From Ceratothoa steindachneri (Eukaryota > Arthropoda > Malacostraca > Isopoda > Cymothoidae): a DNA stretch of 64,000 nucleotides. How positions within the stretch are numbered: position 1 is the stretch's first letter; each line of letters opens with the position of its first letter. The position numbers and the translations under genes were made by a program. The notes under the pieces are model-generated. The model had not been told where the DNA came from. It was given only the letters and a program-made list of their open reading frames with translations, and ran no database searches. The DNA lies in the NCBI GenBank assembly GCA_963969495.1, contig OZ018331.1, forward strand, positions 152,814,684 through 152,878,683. Reading direction: 5' to 3'. Positions 53,746 through 64,000 of the stretch are shown one piece after another.

Positions 53746-54109
53746 GAGCTTAACTTATCACACGAAGGCTCGAAGGTTCCCCGACTATATTCATTGATCA
53801 ATTCCTTGAATCAATTTTCAAAGCTGAATGAAGCAATTCGTATATTCAAGGCAAATCATGGGTTCATTCGTGCGATCGTTTGTAATTCTCAATGTCATGT
53901 GAGTCATTTTTGTGTCTGCAAACTCTCTCACTCACTAAATTCAATTATCACCCATACAAATACACAGGCTGTCGATCATGACTTTTCTCAATTCTGCACG
54001 CAAGCATGATCGTATACAAATGCCCTTGTCGCAATCAGGGAATTTGCTTCCAATAGCCTTCTATTCGTTTTCATCACAAATGTAATGTTAGCGTAAGTCA
54101 TCTATTTCA

Positions 54110-54361
54110 AATTCGCTGTATACCCGTCCGTTCCGTTCTGTGTAAGTGATAGTGTGCGGGGTAGATAGAAAGCAAATATAGGTAAAGAGAGAAAAAAGAA
54201 AAAGATTTGCAAAGGGATGTATGGCGCCTGGTGGTCAGGCACATCGCCGTCATTAATTGTTTTTTTATGCTAATGGTGAATTGCTTTGAGGACTTGTGGC
54301 GTTCAAGCCTTTATGAATTCATCGAACATTTTCTCAACGAGCTTTTTTTGATGAATTTAGT
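54110..54361. other. Possible LINE 3' end fragment before the L2 element
   Basis: TGGCGTTCAAGCCTTT at 54297-54312 is the reverse complement of the LINE 3' terminal motif seen in B-E. No coding part is attached. The L2 5' end follows within about 50 nt. Confidence 0.35.
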
Positions 54362-56880
54362 AACCTCCTCGCTGGCCTCTTCCCCACTGGTTCTCTGGTA
54401 ATCCTCGGTGATTTCAACCTTCCTAGCCACAATCCTAAATTCAAAGCCTTTTCTGAAATCCTTGATCTCTTCTCCCTCACCCAACAAGTTTCTTCCCCTA
54501 CCCACTCTTACGGTAACATTTTAGACCTTGTAATCTCTGACTGTCTTATTTCCAACAGGACGACTACAAATTTGTCCAATGCTATATCTGATCACTTCTT
54601 TATCAACTTCAACTTCTCTATTCCATTCCATATACCTCCCCAGCTGTCTCATAATCCTAAGCCTTTCTGTCGACTAGCCTCCATTGATTTTTCCTCCCTA
54701 TCTAATGATGTGGCCTCCAAACTTCCTCCCATTGATGCTTCTGCCTCTCCTGACCAGATTCTCTCTTCTTTGGAGCAACGCCTTCTCACTTGTCTTGAAG
54801 CCCACTCTCCCCTTGTCACCCCTTGGAACTCCCGTTCTCACCGTGCACCTTGGTACTTTATGGAATTCCTCCGTGCTAGGCAGTCCATGCATGCCCATGA
54901 AAGAGTCCATAGAAAGGCTTGCACCCGTGGGCAAGACACGACCCATCTCTCACTGACGCTCCGACTTGCGACAGCTCCCTACGTGACGAAATTACAATCT
55001 GCTCGTGAAGCCTACTCACGTAATCTGCTTACTGATATTAGGAATGATCCTCGTACCGTCTCTCACCTGCTCTCCCGTCTTACTTCCCCAGCCCAGGTCT
55101 CCTCACCCATTAGCCCTGCTACTCTCTCGAATTTCTTCGCAGATAAGGTCAATAACCTCCGTGCCTCCCTCCCTCAGCCTTCTGTCCCTGATCCTGCTAT
55201 TCTCCCTAACTTCCCGCCTCAGCCGCTTATCGTTTTCCCCGCTGTGACCGCGTTGGAGCTTACAGCCCTGCTCTCGCGTTCTAAGAAATCGGGCTCCCCA
55301 AAGGAAATTTTTCCGCATAAACTGTTATATAAAATTCTGCCTGCTATCCTCCCAACGCTTCTTTACCTGTTCAACACTTCACTTGCAACTGGTCTTGTTC
55401 CCTCTTCCCTTAAACGTGCCCACATCCGTCCGATTCTTAAAAAGCCTCAACTGAACCCCACTGACCCTTCTAATTATCGCCTGATTTCGCAACTTCCCTA
55501 CCTCTCTAAGGTTCTGAAGAGAGTGGTTGCTTCACGCATCAACAGTCACATAGTGGCCTGTAACATTGATGAAACCTATCAATCAGGTTTCAAGTCAGGT
55601 CACTCCACAGAAACTGCCCTTCTCAATGTGTCCGATTGCTTACGAGGAGCAGTGGACAGGGGTTGTGTCTCCATCCTCGTTCTACTCGACCTCTCCTCTG
55701 CCTTCGATACTATTGACCATACCGTCTTACTTGATCGTCTCCACTCTTACCTCGGCATATCAGGCACCGTGCTTGACTGGCTCCGCTCTTACCTCTCGTC
55801 TCGTACCCAATCCGTTGTGATTGACGACGTTTCATCCGACTCTACCCCCATTCGCTTTGGAGTGCCACAAGGCTCTGTCCTTGGTCCTCTACTATTTCGT
55901 ATCTACCTTCTCCCTCTTAGTTCCCTTCTCCGTAATCTCGGTCTATCCTTCCACCTATATGCTGATGACACTCAAATTTTCGTTTCCTCATCCCCCACGT
56001 CTCTCGCCTACTCTATCACTAACCTCCTGGCTGCCTACTCCTCTATTTCTGACTGGCTCTCTACCAACTTCCTCAGGCTTAATCACTCCAAAACTGAGGT
56101 CCTCCTCGTCGGCAACCCTGCTCTTGTCAAAAAATCTAAGTCTCTCTTTCCCTTGCTTACTCTGGGCTGTAATACTATCATTTTCTCTGACTGCGTTAGG
56201 AATCTGGGTGTTGTTTTTGATGAGCATCTCTCCTTTAAGCCTCATATCCGCAATGTCAGCAAATCCTCTCTATGTTTCCTTCGTAACTTCTCTCGCATTC
56301 GCTCTCACTTTGATCGCCAAAGTCTTGTGACTGCTGTTCATACCTTCATCACATCACGCTCTGACTACTGTAACTCTCTGCTTGTGAATCTGCCATCCTC
56401 TTCTCTCCACTACCTTCGACTTGTACAGAACTATGCCACCCGGCTTCTCCCCCGTCGCTCTCGCTTCTCCCTCGAAACCCTTGCTGCATGAACTGCACTG
56501 GCTCCCTGTCAGATCCCGTACTCTCTTCAAGATACTGCTCTTCACATTTAAGGCCCTAAACAACAAGGCCCCGTCTTACCTCTCTTCTGCCCTCTCGCCA
56601 CGCCATGTCCCTCGGGCCCTTCGGTCATCAGATGCACACCTTTTGAATATTCCTCGTTCATCCCTCTGCTCAATGGGGGACTGCTCCTTCTCAATCTGCG
56701 CCCCTAAGTTGTGGAATGCTCTTCCTGCTGAAATCAGGTCTTCTTCCTCTCTTACCACATTTAAGCGTCTCCTGAAAACGCATCTTTTCAATATTGCCTT
56801 CTGCCCCCCTCTTGAATTTCCATTCTCATCTCAGCACAACGTGCGCTCTGGGAAGGCCTCAGGCCTTGAAGAGCGCATTA
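54362..56880 (+). pseudogene. L2 ORF2: endonuclease (partial) and reverse transcriptase, one frameshift
   Basis: The frame is open from 54362 through 56491: VILGDFNLPSHNPKF, NILDLVISD and AISDHFFINF (endonuclease C-terminal half), linker with WYFMEFLRAR, KSGSPKEIFPHKLL, YRLISQLPYLSKVLKRVV, SGFKSGHSTETALLNVSD, LDLSSAFDTIDHTVLLDRL (motif A), FGVPQGSVLGPLLFRIY (motif B), FHLYADDTQIFVSS (catalytic YADD) and LGVVFDEHLSFKPHI. A shift of frame near 56470 separates this from the C-terminal domain (LHELHWLPVRSRTLFKILLF, LWNALPAEIRSS; 56421-56921). The missing 5' part and the frameshift are the only obvious defects. Confidence 0.9.
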
Positions 56881-56887
56881 CAAAAGA

Positions 56888-56888
56888 C

Positions 56889-56920
<32 letters not shown>
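56888..56920. repeat. (TTA)n tail of the L2 element
   Basis: About 33 bp of TTA trinucleotide repeat at the LINE 3' end. Confidence 0.95.
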
Positions 56921-57595
56921 ACCAATTTCCCATTTACGTTTCAACTATTTATTCAACCAATCAATCAAATATCAAGCGATAAACCATGAAAGCAAGAATA
57001 GCTTTTTTACCATATCAATTTAATTAAAAAATCGCTTTCAATTTTTACAAATTGTATTGTGATATTTTTTAAATTAACGTTTTTTCATGCAAGCAACATT
57101 TCTCAATGTCCCACATTCTGAATGCTCGTGCAACAAATTGTAACATTTTGTGTTTCAATTCTCATGTAAATATCCATGCAATTGATGCCTCGCGATGTTA
57201 TGTTGTAATGATTCCCATCGCAATCAAATGCATGTAAATGTGATTAATGTTTCGCGACCTTTCAACCACGCATGGAGTTCAGTACAAAGAAGTGTAGCGA
57301 ATTGTGCGATTGTAGCGACTGTTTTGTAATGCTATTGATTTAATTAGGCTTATTCCGCAATTTTCCATTATTACCAATATTTCATTTACAAATCTAATGT
57401 TTTTAATGTTCATAGAAATGTGACATCTATTCTACATCATTCATCTTTGGAGCGGCTCAGGTGTCACCAACTTAGCGCTTGGTTAACTAAACACGCTCAC
57501 AATTTATCTTCATTCATAAGGTGTATGAATGGAATTCTTGGTTGCCTCAACTCAGGGGGTTTACAGCTCGCATGGATGGAAATCTTCTTGGAGGT
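56921..57595. other. AT-rich spacer
   Basis: No gene recognised. Scattered ATGCATGTAAATG-like words occur around 57170-57250 but form no clear repeat. Confidence 0.5.
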
Positions 57596-57599
57596 TTAT

Positions 57600-58163
57600 G
57601 GGTAAGCTTGCACTTGCAGTGCGTTGCGTGAATGACAATTATCCGCCTCTCCGAAGTGCCTGAATAAGTAGGCCACGAATGACGTGAGATTGCCAGGTGT
57701 CGCCATTATGAATTTGCCAGCTGCTCCACTATCTTCCTTTGGCAGCAAAAACTCTTCAATACGCCAATGAATGGAATCATACAAGTTTGGACAAGGGCTA
57801 TGTAAATTTTAACCCATTCTTGAAGAAAAACTTGCTCCAGCTCTTTAAGAGATGATAGTGGAGGAAAACGGTCCCTAACTTGCTGCTCCAAAAACAGTTA
57901 TGATCCTGAATGATGGTACCACCCAGGATAAACAGTGTTTGTGCCATTAGGTAAATTTGGTGACACATACCATTCAGTGTTATCACAAGAGCAAGAAAAC
58001 TCGACGATATAGGCCCCCAAACAATCATGGAACAGCCTTCATGTTTCGCAAAACTCAATAAGATCACAAGAGAAATTGGGACTATGATGATTCTATTGGT
58101 TCCGGATCTGTTAATACACTTTTCAAATTTCAAATGTCTTGTCAGGAATTTAAAAGACAACAA
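57600..58163 (-). pseudogene. Tc1/mariner-superfamily transposase remnant (tentative)
   Basis: Minus strand: EGCSMIVWGPISS then LNGMCHQIYL (57798-58163), resembling the Tc1-type vMVWGcis...G....Yi stretch, followed by IIQDHNCFWSSK (compare the QDNAPCH region). After frame changes there is a C-terminal SSLKELEQVFLQEWVKI (57706-57891), as in Tc1-type L.eLe..l..eW..i. TIRs were not found and no complete catalytic triad is visible. Confidence 0.45.
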
Positions 58164-60199
58164 TTTCCTGCCTTAGCTTGCTCTCTACTCTGTCAAATTG
58201 TGTGAAAGCTTATCAAAAGACAATTTTGTATTTGGATTCCTTCATTAAGCACAGTCGTTTACATCTGAAGAGATTATTAAGAGGTTATCAAATCTTGTCA
58301 TTAATATGGGAAACATCTGGAAGTCTTGGGAAGAATCCACAGTTTACTTAACTACTTAAAACTGTTTTTGCTTCTCATATTAGCCCCAAACAAGAAATTG
58401 TGGAGTTACACTTGCCCCGTTTGAAGACCTCCTTATAGTCTTGTTTTCAATACGAAGAAAATGCCTTCCTTACCCATATATTTGTCACGCATCGTTACCA
58501 AATGCTGTTGAGTGGGTTCATTTTTAAAATTAAAAGGAATATAAATGAACTAAGGAGCCCCATGTGCCAAACAACTTGAACAATCTCACTCTCTTAACTG
58601 TTAAACTTGTCAGTGAAATAGACATTTCCAAAGTCATTAGCAACTTTGCTGGCGCTAAATTCTGAAATTGTAACGTTTAAATGGTAGTTTTGCTACTTTA
58701 TACATTAGAAATTGATACATCTAATTACATAAGACTTTTACTGAAGTGTAAAGCTTTTATATTTGTCAGTAGTGCAAATAAAAAAACAATGAATCACTTT
58801 ACTCTGCAAGTAAATAATTTTGATTCATATTAAATAGTATATTTTTAATATATGGCCCTATATAACAAAACCCGCACTAGCTTAATTCTACCCTGCTCAT
58901 TTGAAGGATAGTTCAATTCGGTATTGTTACTGTACCATACAAAGACAGCTTGTTGTCAAACTTCTTCGCCTGAAGCAGAACGCGCATATTTCTACTAAAC
59001 GGGATGTAGTGACTGATAGGCCTGCGTGTTCTGTCTAAACTGAACCTTCAAGGGAATAGCATCAAAGGGTAGCAACACCTGTACCTACTCCTTCTGAGAT
59101 TGTCTGCAGGATGAAGACGAAGATGAAGTTCGTCTTATCGACGATTCGAATGTGCGGAGCAAACTCAATTAATTTTTTGGCAGGTGGCCGAATAAAAGCA
59201 GACAATACCGCTATCTGGGCGCTAAAATCAAAGATTTAACTCATCCATTTCAGATGTTGCAGACGGAGCTATTGCAAATACCAATTTTATAGTCCACTAG
59301 CAGAAAATAATCGTCGATGCACGAGTTAAAATGTAAACTATTATAAATGTAATAGATCCGTATTTCTTTGATAAAATGGTAATTTACTCGCTACGCTTGT
59401 TCATCAGCTAGGCTTTAGAGATCTCAGAGGTCAAATTTGACCAGAACTAGTAAAAATTTACTTGGTCTTCATTATTAGCAAAAATTGTGGCCCGATTCTG
59501 CTGAACATTTGCAGTTCTGTTTTAACAGGTATCCCTTACGTAAGTTTTGTTTTGTTTAAATCAGTTGGTTATGAAAGTTCCAATCTGGGAGGCTAATTTA
59601 AACTTCTTTTTAACTCATTAACAGCGTGGCAGGTTTTATGATAGGAGAAGGCATACAATGGCCTCATGGGTGTTCCTATACCCCCATATCTGTCCCATCC
59701 GGGTTTGGAGAGGTTGGAGAGGCAGGAATGGGCCATTCCATGCCGACCTCTTCGCAAGATCTAAGTTGTCCGCTCTCATCGGCTCTATTTTGGCCGATAG
59801 ACATCAGGGTACAGCCGGGTTACGGGAGAGGTTTAAGAAAAAGGGTGGGGGCAGGGAAAAAAAGAAATGTGCAAAAATTGAAACGGGTGCTTTTTACTTC
59901 TCCTATGTACGTGTACCTTATCTATACTTACATTTTCCTTTCCACTCTTGTGATTTAATATGTTTTTTTCCTTCAGTCATGTGTTATGAGCCTTTTGTAT
60001 TCCAGTAGTTCTTGTGACTTTGGGCTATTGTCTTCCGAAGCTAACCTTCGAGAAACTGGAAGTGCAGATTTACTATGTACTAAAATTTTGGCAGACATCA
60101 CAACGTTTAACTTTGTTGACGCTATAGACCTCCATCTCAAGATGACCCAAACGTCAAGGCTATGTTTGAATCTCGAGGACACCTCACTAGAGCGAAGGC
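58164..60199. other. Unassigned AT-rich DNA
   Basis: About 2 kb. A 110-codon open frame (59626-59958) and an overlapping one have no recognisable domain. No terminal or tandem repeats seen. Confidence 0.4.
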
Positions 60200-61060
60200 C
60201 TGTATTCGAGTCCGCGATTTTAACTATCTTAACATTAACTTTGATTTGTATAATGCGGACCTTGGATGGAAACTAATTATTAAATTTTAAGAATAACTTT
60301 CTTGTCCAAAGATTGGATCATCCTAGACATTGAAATAACATCTTAAATTTTGTCTTGACAAATAACGAATTTTGATTGATGAAGTTTACATTGAGTACCT
60401 CTTAATTGGTAGCAATGACCAATTAAATTCAAAGTAAAAGCATGCTAAATATGGTCCAATCTCGTAATGATTCCCTCTGTCAAAATATTAATAGATCCCT
60501 AGAAGAAATGGTTGTTTCAGAAATATTCAAATTACATAAAAGGACAATTAGTCTAACATTTTTGATTATTAAACTAGTTGGATTAATCGCCAAAGAGAAA
60601 AATTATCAAACATGTCAACAACCACGGACTAACTCGAAACACACAACACGGCTTTCAATAAAAACAAATTGTGCCTGACTAACTTTCTTGATATTTTTTG
60701 TATACACTATCTAAAAAATGTAACGTAAACCGAGTAGTAGACTTGATCTCATACTTAGATTTTCAAAGTATATGAGAACCTTGTAATCTTACCAGCATTG
60801 AATGGGGTCGAGTGGAGTGCCACAGGGATCTATTTATAAGTATGTTAATGATATTCAAGGTGGAGTTTTGTGTACAATCTCGACATTTACGGATGGTATA
60901 AAAATGGGAATTCAAACAACACCCTACAGGAAGATGACGGACAGCAATAAAGGATATTCCTAGAGGCAACCTCGAGAACAGAAAGAATGAGCTAGAGTGG
61001 ATAAAGAAACCACCAGGAGGAACAGAAAAGGAGATTGTACACCTCAATCAAAATCCGAAA
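60200..61060 (+). pseudogene. Very old CR1-clade LINE remnant
   Basis: Collinear CR1 fragments can be read through many stops and frame changes: DFNYLNINFD (about 60215), KNNFLVQRLDHP and NNILNFVLTNNE (60290-60380; compare NILDLVFTSD), then GSNDQ in place of SDH. The RT parts are KNKLCLTNFLDIF (60660-60700), VDLISYLDFQS (60735-60770), SGVPQGS joined directly to YVNDI (60806-60860, with the intervening VLGPLLF lost) and STFTDGIKMG for FADDTKLG. Similar in type to the CR1 nested in LINE B but far more decayed. Confidence 0.6.
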
Positions 61061-62754
61061 ACAAGCAATAGTCATCGCAAAAACACTTGGAAATCGTCCA
61101 CCTTCCTGTCCTTTGTATGTGTGGTTGGTACCGAACGAATTTCCTTCCACCATGCCGGAACCATTGATGGTTTCAGATTTTGTAGGCCCCAGTGATATTT
61201 TCCAAAGGAAAGAAGTTAAATAAATTACAAGTTAATTTGTACAAAGCTAACTGCAATTAAAATTCATACATTTCCTTTACATAATTTCTTGTAAACAAAT
61301 TTCTCTCAAACATGTAAATTGTTGAACATCGTTTTTAATTGTTATGATAGCTAGTATTTTTAGTGCTTCTAGTCCTATTGTTGATATGTATTCATGTTTC
61401 ATCTTGGACTCTGAAAACTAGTGTCTGATCTCAAAACAATAAAAAAAATACCTGTATAAAGAACGTTTTGCAGTAGAGCAATAAAACTGCTTCTCCTTCT
61501 ATAAAGTCGTCATGACGTCAAAAACCGCAATATTATAGTAGGCCAAGCAGTATTGTTTATTTCTGCTTTTTAATGAAATAATTTAAATAATTTGAGTCTA
61601 GGTTCACAAATGAAATAACTTTTCACCTAACCTCTACAGACCCTCTAGCTGGTGGGTGTCCTGGTGTGCAGCCTCTAAAGCCGATTCCTAAATCTGGCCC
61701 AGCCAGGAACTGACCAACTCCTCTTGGAGTTGAACTCTCACAATTCTTATGACTTCTTTTGTTATCTTTAAGTGTTTCTGATTCATTCGCAAGCACCCTT
61801 TTCCACTTGCGTATAGAGGATACGCTGACGACCTCATAAAGCCTCTCTCACCACCACACATCCTTTCCCTGCGTATATTTATGCTTGATTGTAACGAGCA
61901 ATCTTCATTCAATGAGATACTTCCCTCTCCCCCATTTAAATCACCATTCAAATCGTTGCTACAGAACTGTATTCATTCATCATATTTTTCGCCTTTTTTT
62001 CTTCCTCATCCGCTTCTCTGGTTCTTGTGTACTAGGTATAGGGAGGGGTCTTGAGAATAAAACTTCCTGCTAATTTTACTAATCTTTCGCATTGATTTTT
62101 GTTCGCTTTGTTTGTTATCTAGCCAGATCTTTTCTTTCTCTCTCAGCTGCCATCTTCCTAGCCGATGTCTGTTCCATTCACATGTTCAGACTCTTTTTCT
62201 TTCATGCAAGCTTCGTGAAGTAGTTTCTCTTAGACAGGTTTCGAACGTGTTTCCAACTTTCATCGTTCCCATGTTATTTTGCTTTAAAATCAATCCACGG
62301 AGCAACCAAATTTCTGATTTCCTGATTTATTCTCGCATCTCTTCTTCTTGCTTCAAATATGAAGACTTTTTCATCACCTACTCTTACCTTTTCTTTTTCG
62401 CTTCCTTGCAAACCAATTATTCTTATTTTGATTAATCTTCATGTGTGTGCCTCAATATGTTTGAAAAATGGAAATAAAAAGATCCGAACATATAATCAAT
62501 TTCACCAATTCATATTGCCTCGCCGACTGGCATTAGATTTAGTGCTACTTTATTCTGTGTCGATATTTATTTTTGTTAATGTCTTCCGGGATCCCCCTAA
62601 GCATCACATGACTGTACTTTGTTCCTTTCGCTTTTATTATCTATTATCATTTAAAACTATTACTTATTTCCTTTGAATTCATGGATGTTATCTCGTATTC
62701 CGGGATTTTCTTTTTACATATTGAACCTATTTCTCTAGTTTGAGTTCGTGCCTT
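61061..62754. other. Unassigned DNA
   Basis: No domain, RNA gene or repeat structure recognised over about 1.7 kb. Short open frames have no family features. Confidence 0.4.
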
Positions 62755-62756
62755 CA

Positions 62757-63006
62757 TAGGTGGCAGCCAGAATGGCTCATAAGTGGCAGCCAGAATGGCT
62801 CATAAGTGGCAGCCAGAATGGCTCATAAGTGGCAGCCAGAAGGGCTCATAAGTCGCAGCCAGAAGGGCTCATAAGTCGCAGCCAGAAGGGCTCATAAGTA
62901 GCAGCCAGAAGGGCTCATAAGTGGCAGCCAGAAGGGCTCATATGTGGCAGCCAGAAGGGCTCATATGTGGCAGCCAGAAGGGCTCATAGGTGTCATCTAG
63001 AAGGGC
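62757..63006. repeat. 23-bp minisatellite, about 11 copies
   Basis: Unit GTGGCAGCCAGAAKGGCTCATAA. The first three to four copies have AATGGCT and the later ones AAGGGCT. Middle copies have GTCGCAG or GTAGCAG, and the last few CATATG instead of CATAAG. The final unit is decayed (GGTGTCATCTAGAAGGGC). Confidence 0.95.
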
Positions 63007-64000
63007 TTTCTAAAATTAAAAATAATAAATTCTTCGCGTTTCGCAAAAGCAGACAGAAGACTGACTGTACTCTCGGCTTTGGCGCCATGTGCCGGCATAG
63101 ACGGCCCAGGTCTGTGAGTTCCATCCAGGGTCTAACAACAAAGTGTCAGTGCTACTTTCTAGCACTAACTAGTATTAGGTTTCTTTATCAAAATCTAAAC
63201 CAGGCATATATGGAAGCGTATTTGCAACATAAATGTAGAAGACAGACAATCTAAGATTAAAAAGATCCAGGTCAAGGTGAGAAGACCGTGAGGGGGAACC
63301 TATTTGAGATGAAGTTTCCATATCTTTCCCATCGCCCTCGAAAAGGAGAGTAGGAATGAAGTAGAACCAATATCCTTGAAATATGTTGGGAGCGTCGCAC
63401 CCCCTCCCCCCCTCTAAAGAAGAAATGCATACAAAAGAGGACACTGACTTATAAGAGCTGACTCAGGGCGTCCAAGGTGTCTTAAGATTTGACCCCCCAC
63501 CCCCCCAAAAAACCCGTAGTAGATGAAAATGTTGTAGCAGGAGTTGGTGACGGGGAAAGAAGGAAACAAAAACGGATATCATAATTGAAATAGGACATGA
63601 AAAGTTCAGGATTGTTGGAATGTGACGCATTCTTGAATCGTTAAGTGGAAAAGGACCCTTCGAGATCACCAAAAGCAAGAGAATAATGAAACACTAAAGA
63701 GATAGAAAGCCCGCAAAGAGATGCCAGGTATCGAATGGACAACCGTACTGCAGTTGTCATTTGGTGAATTGTGCGCCCTTCCGGCCAGAGCGCCCTCATA
63801 GGTATATTTTCAACGTACTATCTTTAACTATCACTCCTCACAAACTTTCTGCGTGAGATACCATCGTTTTTTTTTGTCTAAAATTATAAAATAACAAAGT
63901 AAGAAAACTCGTCCTGCGAAGTCACTACCTTGGATGGGTGCGTTCGGAAAGCAATATTGATGAAAAGTTTGCGCCCGTTTCAAATCACAAAGACCACTTA
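63007..64000. other. Unassigned DNA to the window edge
   Basis: No gene recognised. Two C-rich tracts (63397-63413 and 63491-63507) lie in a GA-rich segment. Confidence 0.4.

Larger units (their letters stand above)
54362..56920 (+). mobile_element. L2-clade LINE, 5'-truncated, nearly intact ORF2
   Basis: Begins inside the endonuclease and ends with a 3' (TTA)n tail at 56888-56920. The preceding GGCCTTGAAGAGCGCATTACAAA resembles L2 3' ends that can form a hairpin. Compared with the other L2 copy (33-35 kb) it is much better preserved and so younger. Confidence 0.88.

Noticed and set aside
53587..54009. 140-codon frame as a small gene
   Set aside because: No domain recognised, it overlaps a dispersed repeat, and frames of this length are common in AT-rich DNA here.
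54572..56491. 639-codon frame as a possible host gene
   Set aside because: All motifs are those of an L2 endonuclease/RT; it is a retrotransposon.
59626..60008. 110-116 codon overlapping frames
   Set aside because: Two frames of the same DNA with no motif and no supporting structure.
62757..63006. CRISPR array
   Set aside because: Units are contiguous 23-mers without spacers, in a eukaryotic transposon landscape.

Overview
This 64 kb window is transposon-rich eukaryotic genomic DNA. I recognise no host gene. Almost everything readable is a mobile element: LINEs of the Jockey-like, CR1, L2 and I-like groups, Penelope-like elements (PLEs), hAT, mariner and a probable Tc1-like remnant, with many long (TA)n arrays. 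The element mix, long (TA)n tracts and AT-rich spacers point to an arthropod. The 3' end of the intact LINE (GGGCTTATAGC... then (TAA)n) resembles crustacean, especially decapod, repeats as I remember them; I could not verify this.

Layout. 0-16.2 kb: LINE A (minus, cut by the window edge), a (TA)n-bounded palindrome, LINE C (minus) and LINE B (plus). A and B are head-to-head copies of one Jockey-like family with a zinc-knuckle ORF1 and an endonuclease/RT ORF2. B is split by a 2.9 kb CR1 element on the minus strand. 16.6-23.5 kb: Jockey-like LINE F, split inside its RT by LINE K, whose 994-codon ORF2 is the only large undamaged gene here. K has complete endonuclease and RT motifs and a 2A-type ribosome-skipping signature (GDIELNPGP) near its N-terminus. 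23.7-28.6 kb: LINE E, related to A-D. 28.6-35.1 kb: a second (TA)n-bounded palindrome, LINE D, a PLE with a 5' inversion, a 0.94 kb non-autonomous hAT and a degraded L2. 36.1-40.8 kb: a 4.8 kb hAT with terminal inverted repeats, GT-AG introns and a decayed transposase. 40.9-48.0 kb: I-like LINE H with an RNase H domain, interrupted by an internally deleted mariner. 48.0-50.2 kb: a second PLE, minus strand. 50.3-51.8 kb: an I-like remnant. 54.4-56.9 kb: an L2 element with one evident frameshift. 57.6-64 kb: a probable Tc1-like remnant, a very old CR1 remnant, a 23-bp minisatellite and unassigned DNA.

Two patterns run across the window. Between 28.5 and 50.3 kb most boundaries between neighbouring elements are (TA)n arrays: both hATs sit inside such arrays, both PLE 3' ends abut one, and LINEs B and E run from a shared 3' motif (AAAGGCTYGAAYGCC-like) into (TA)n. 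Insertion order can also be read: K is younger than F, the CR1 element is younger than B, the mariner is younger than H, and the hATs are younger than their (TA)n arrays. Apart from K, nothing here looks able to encode a complete mobilisation protein.
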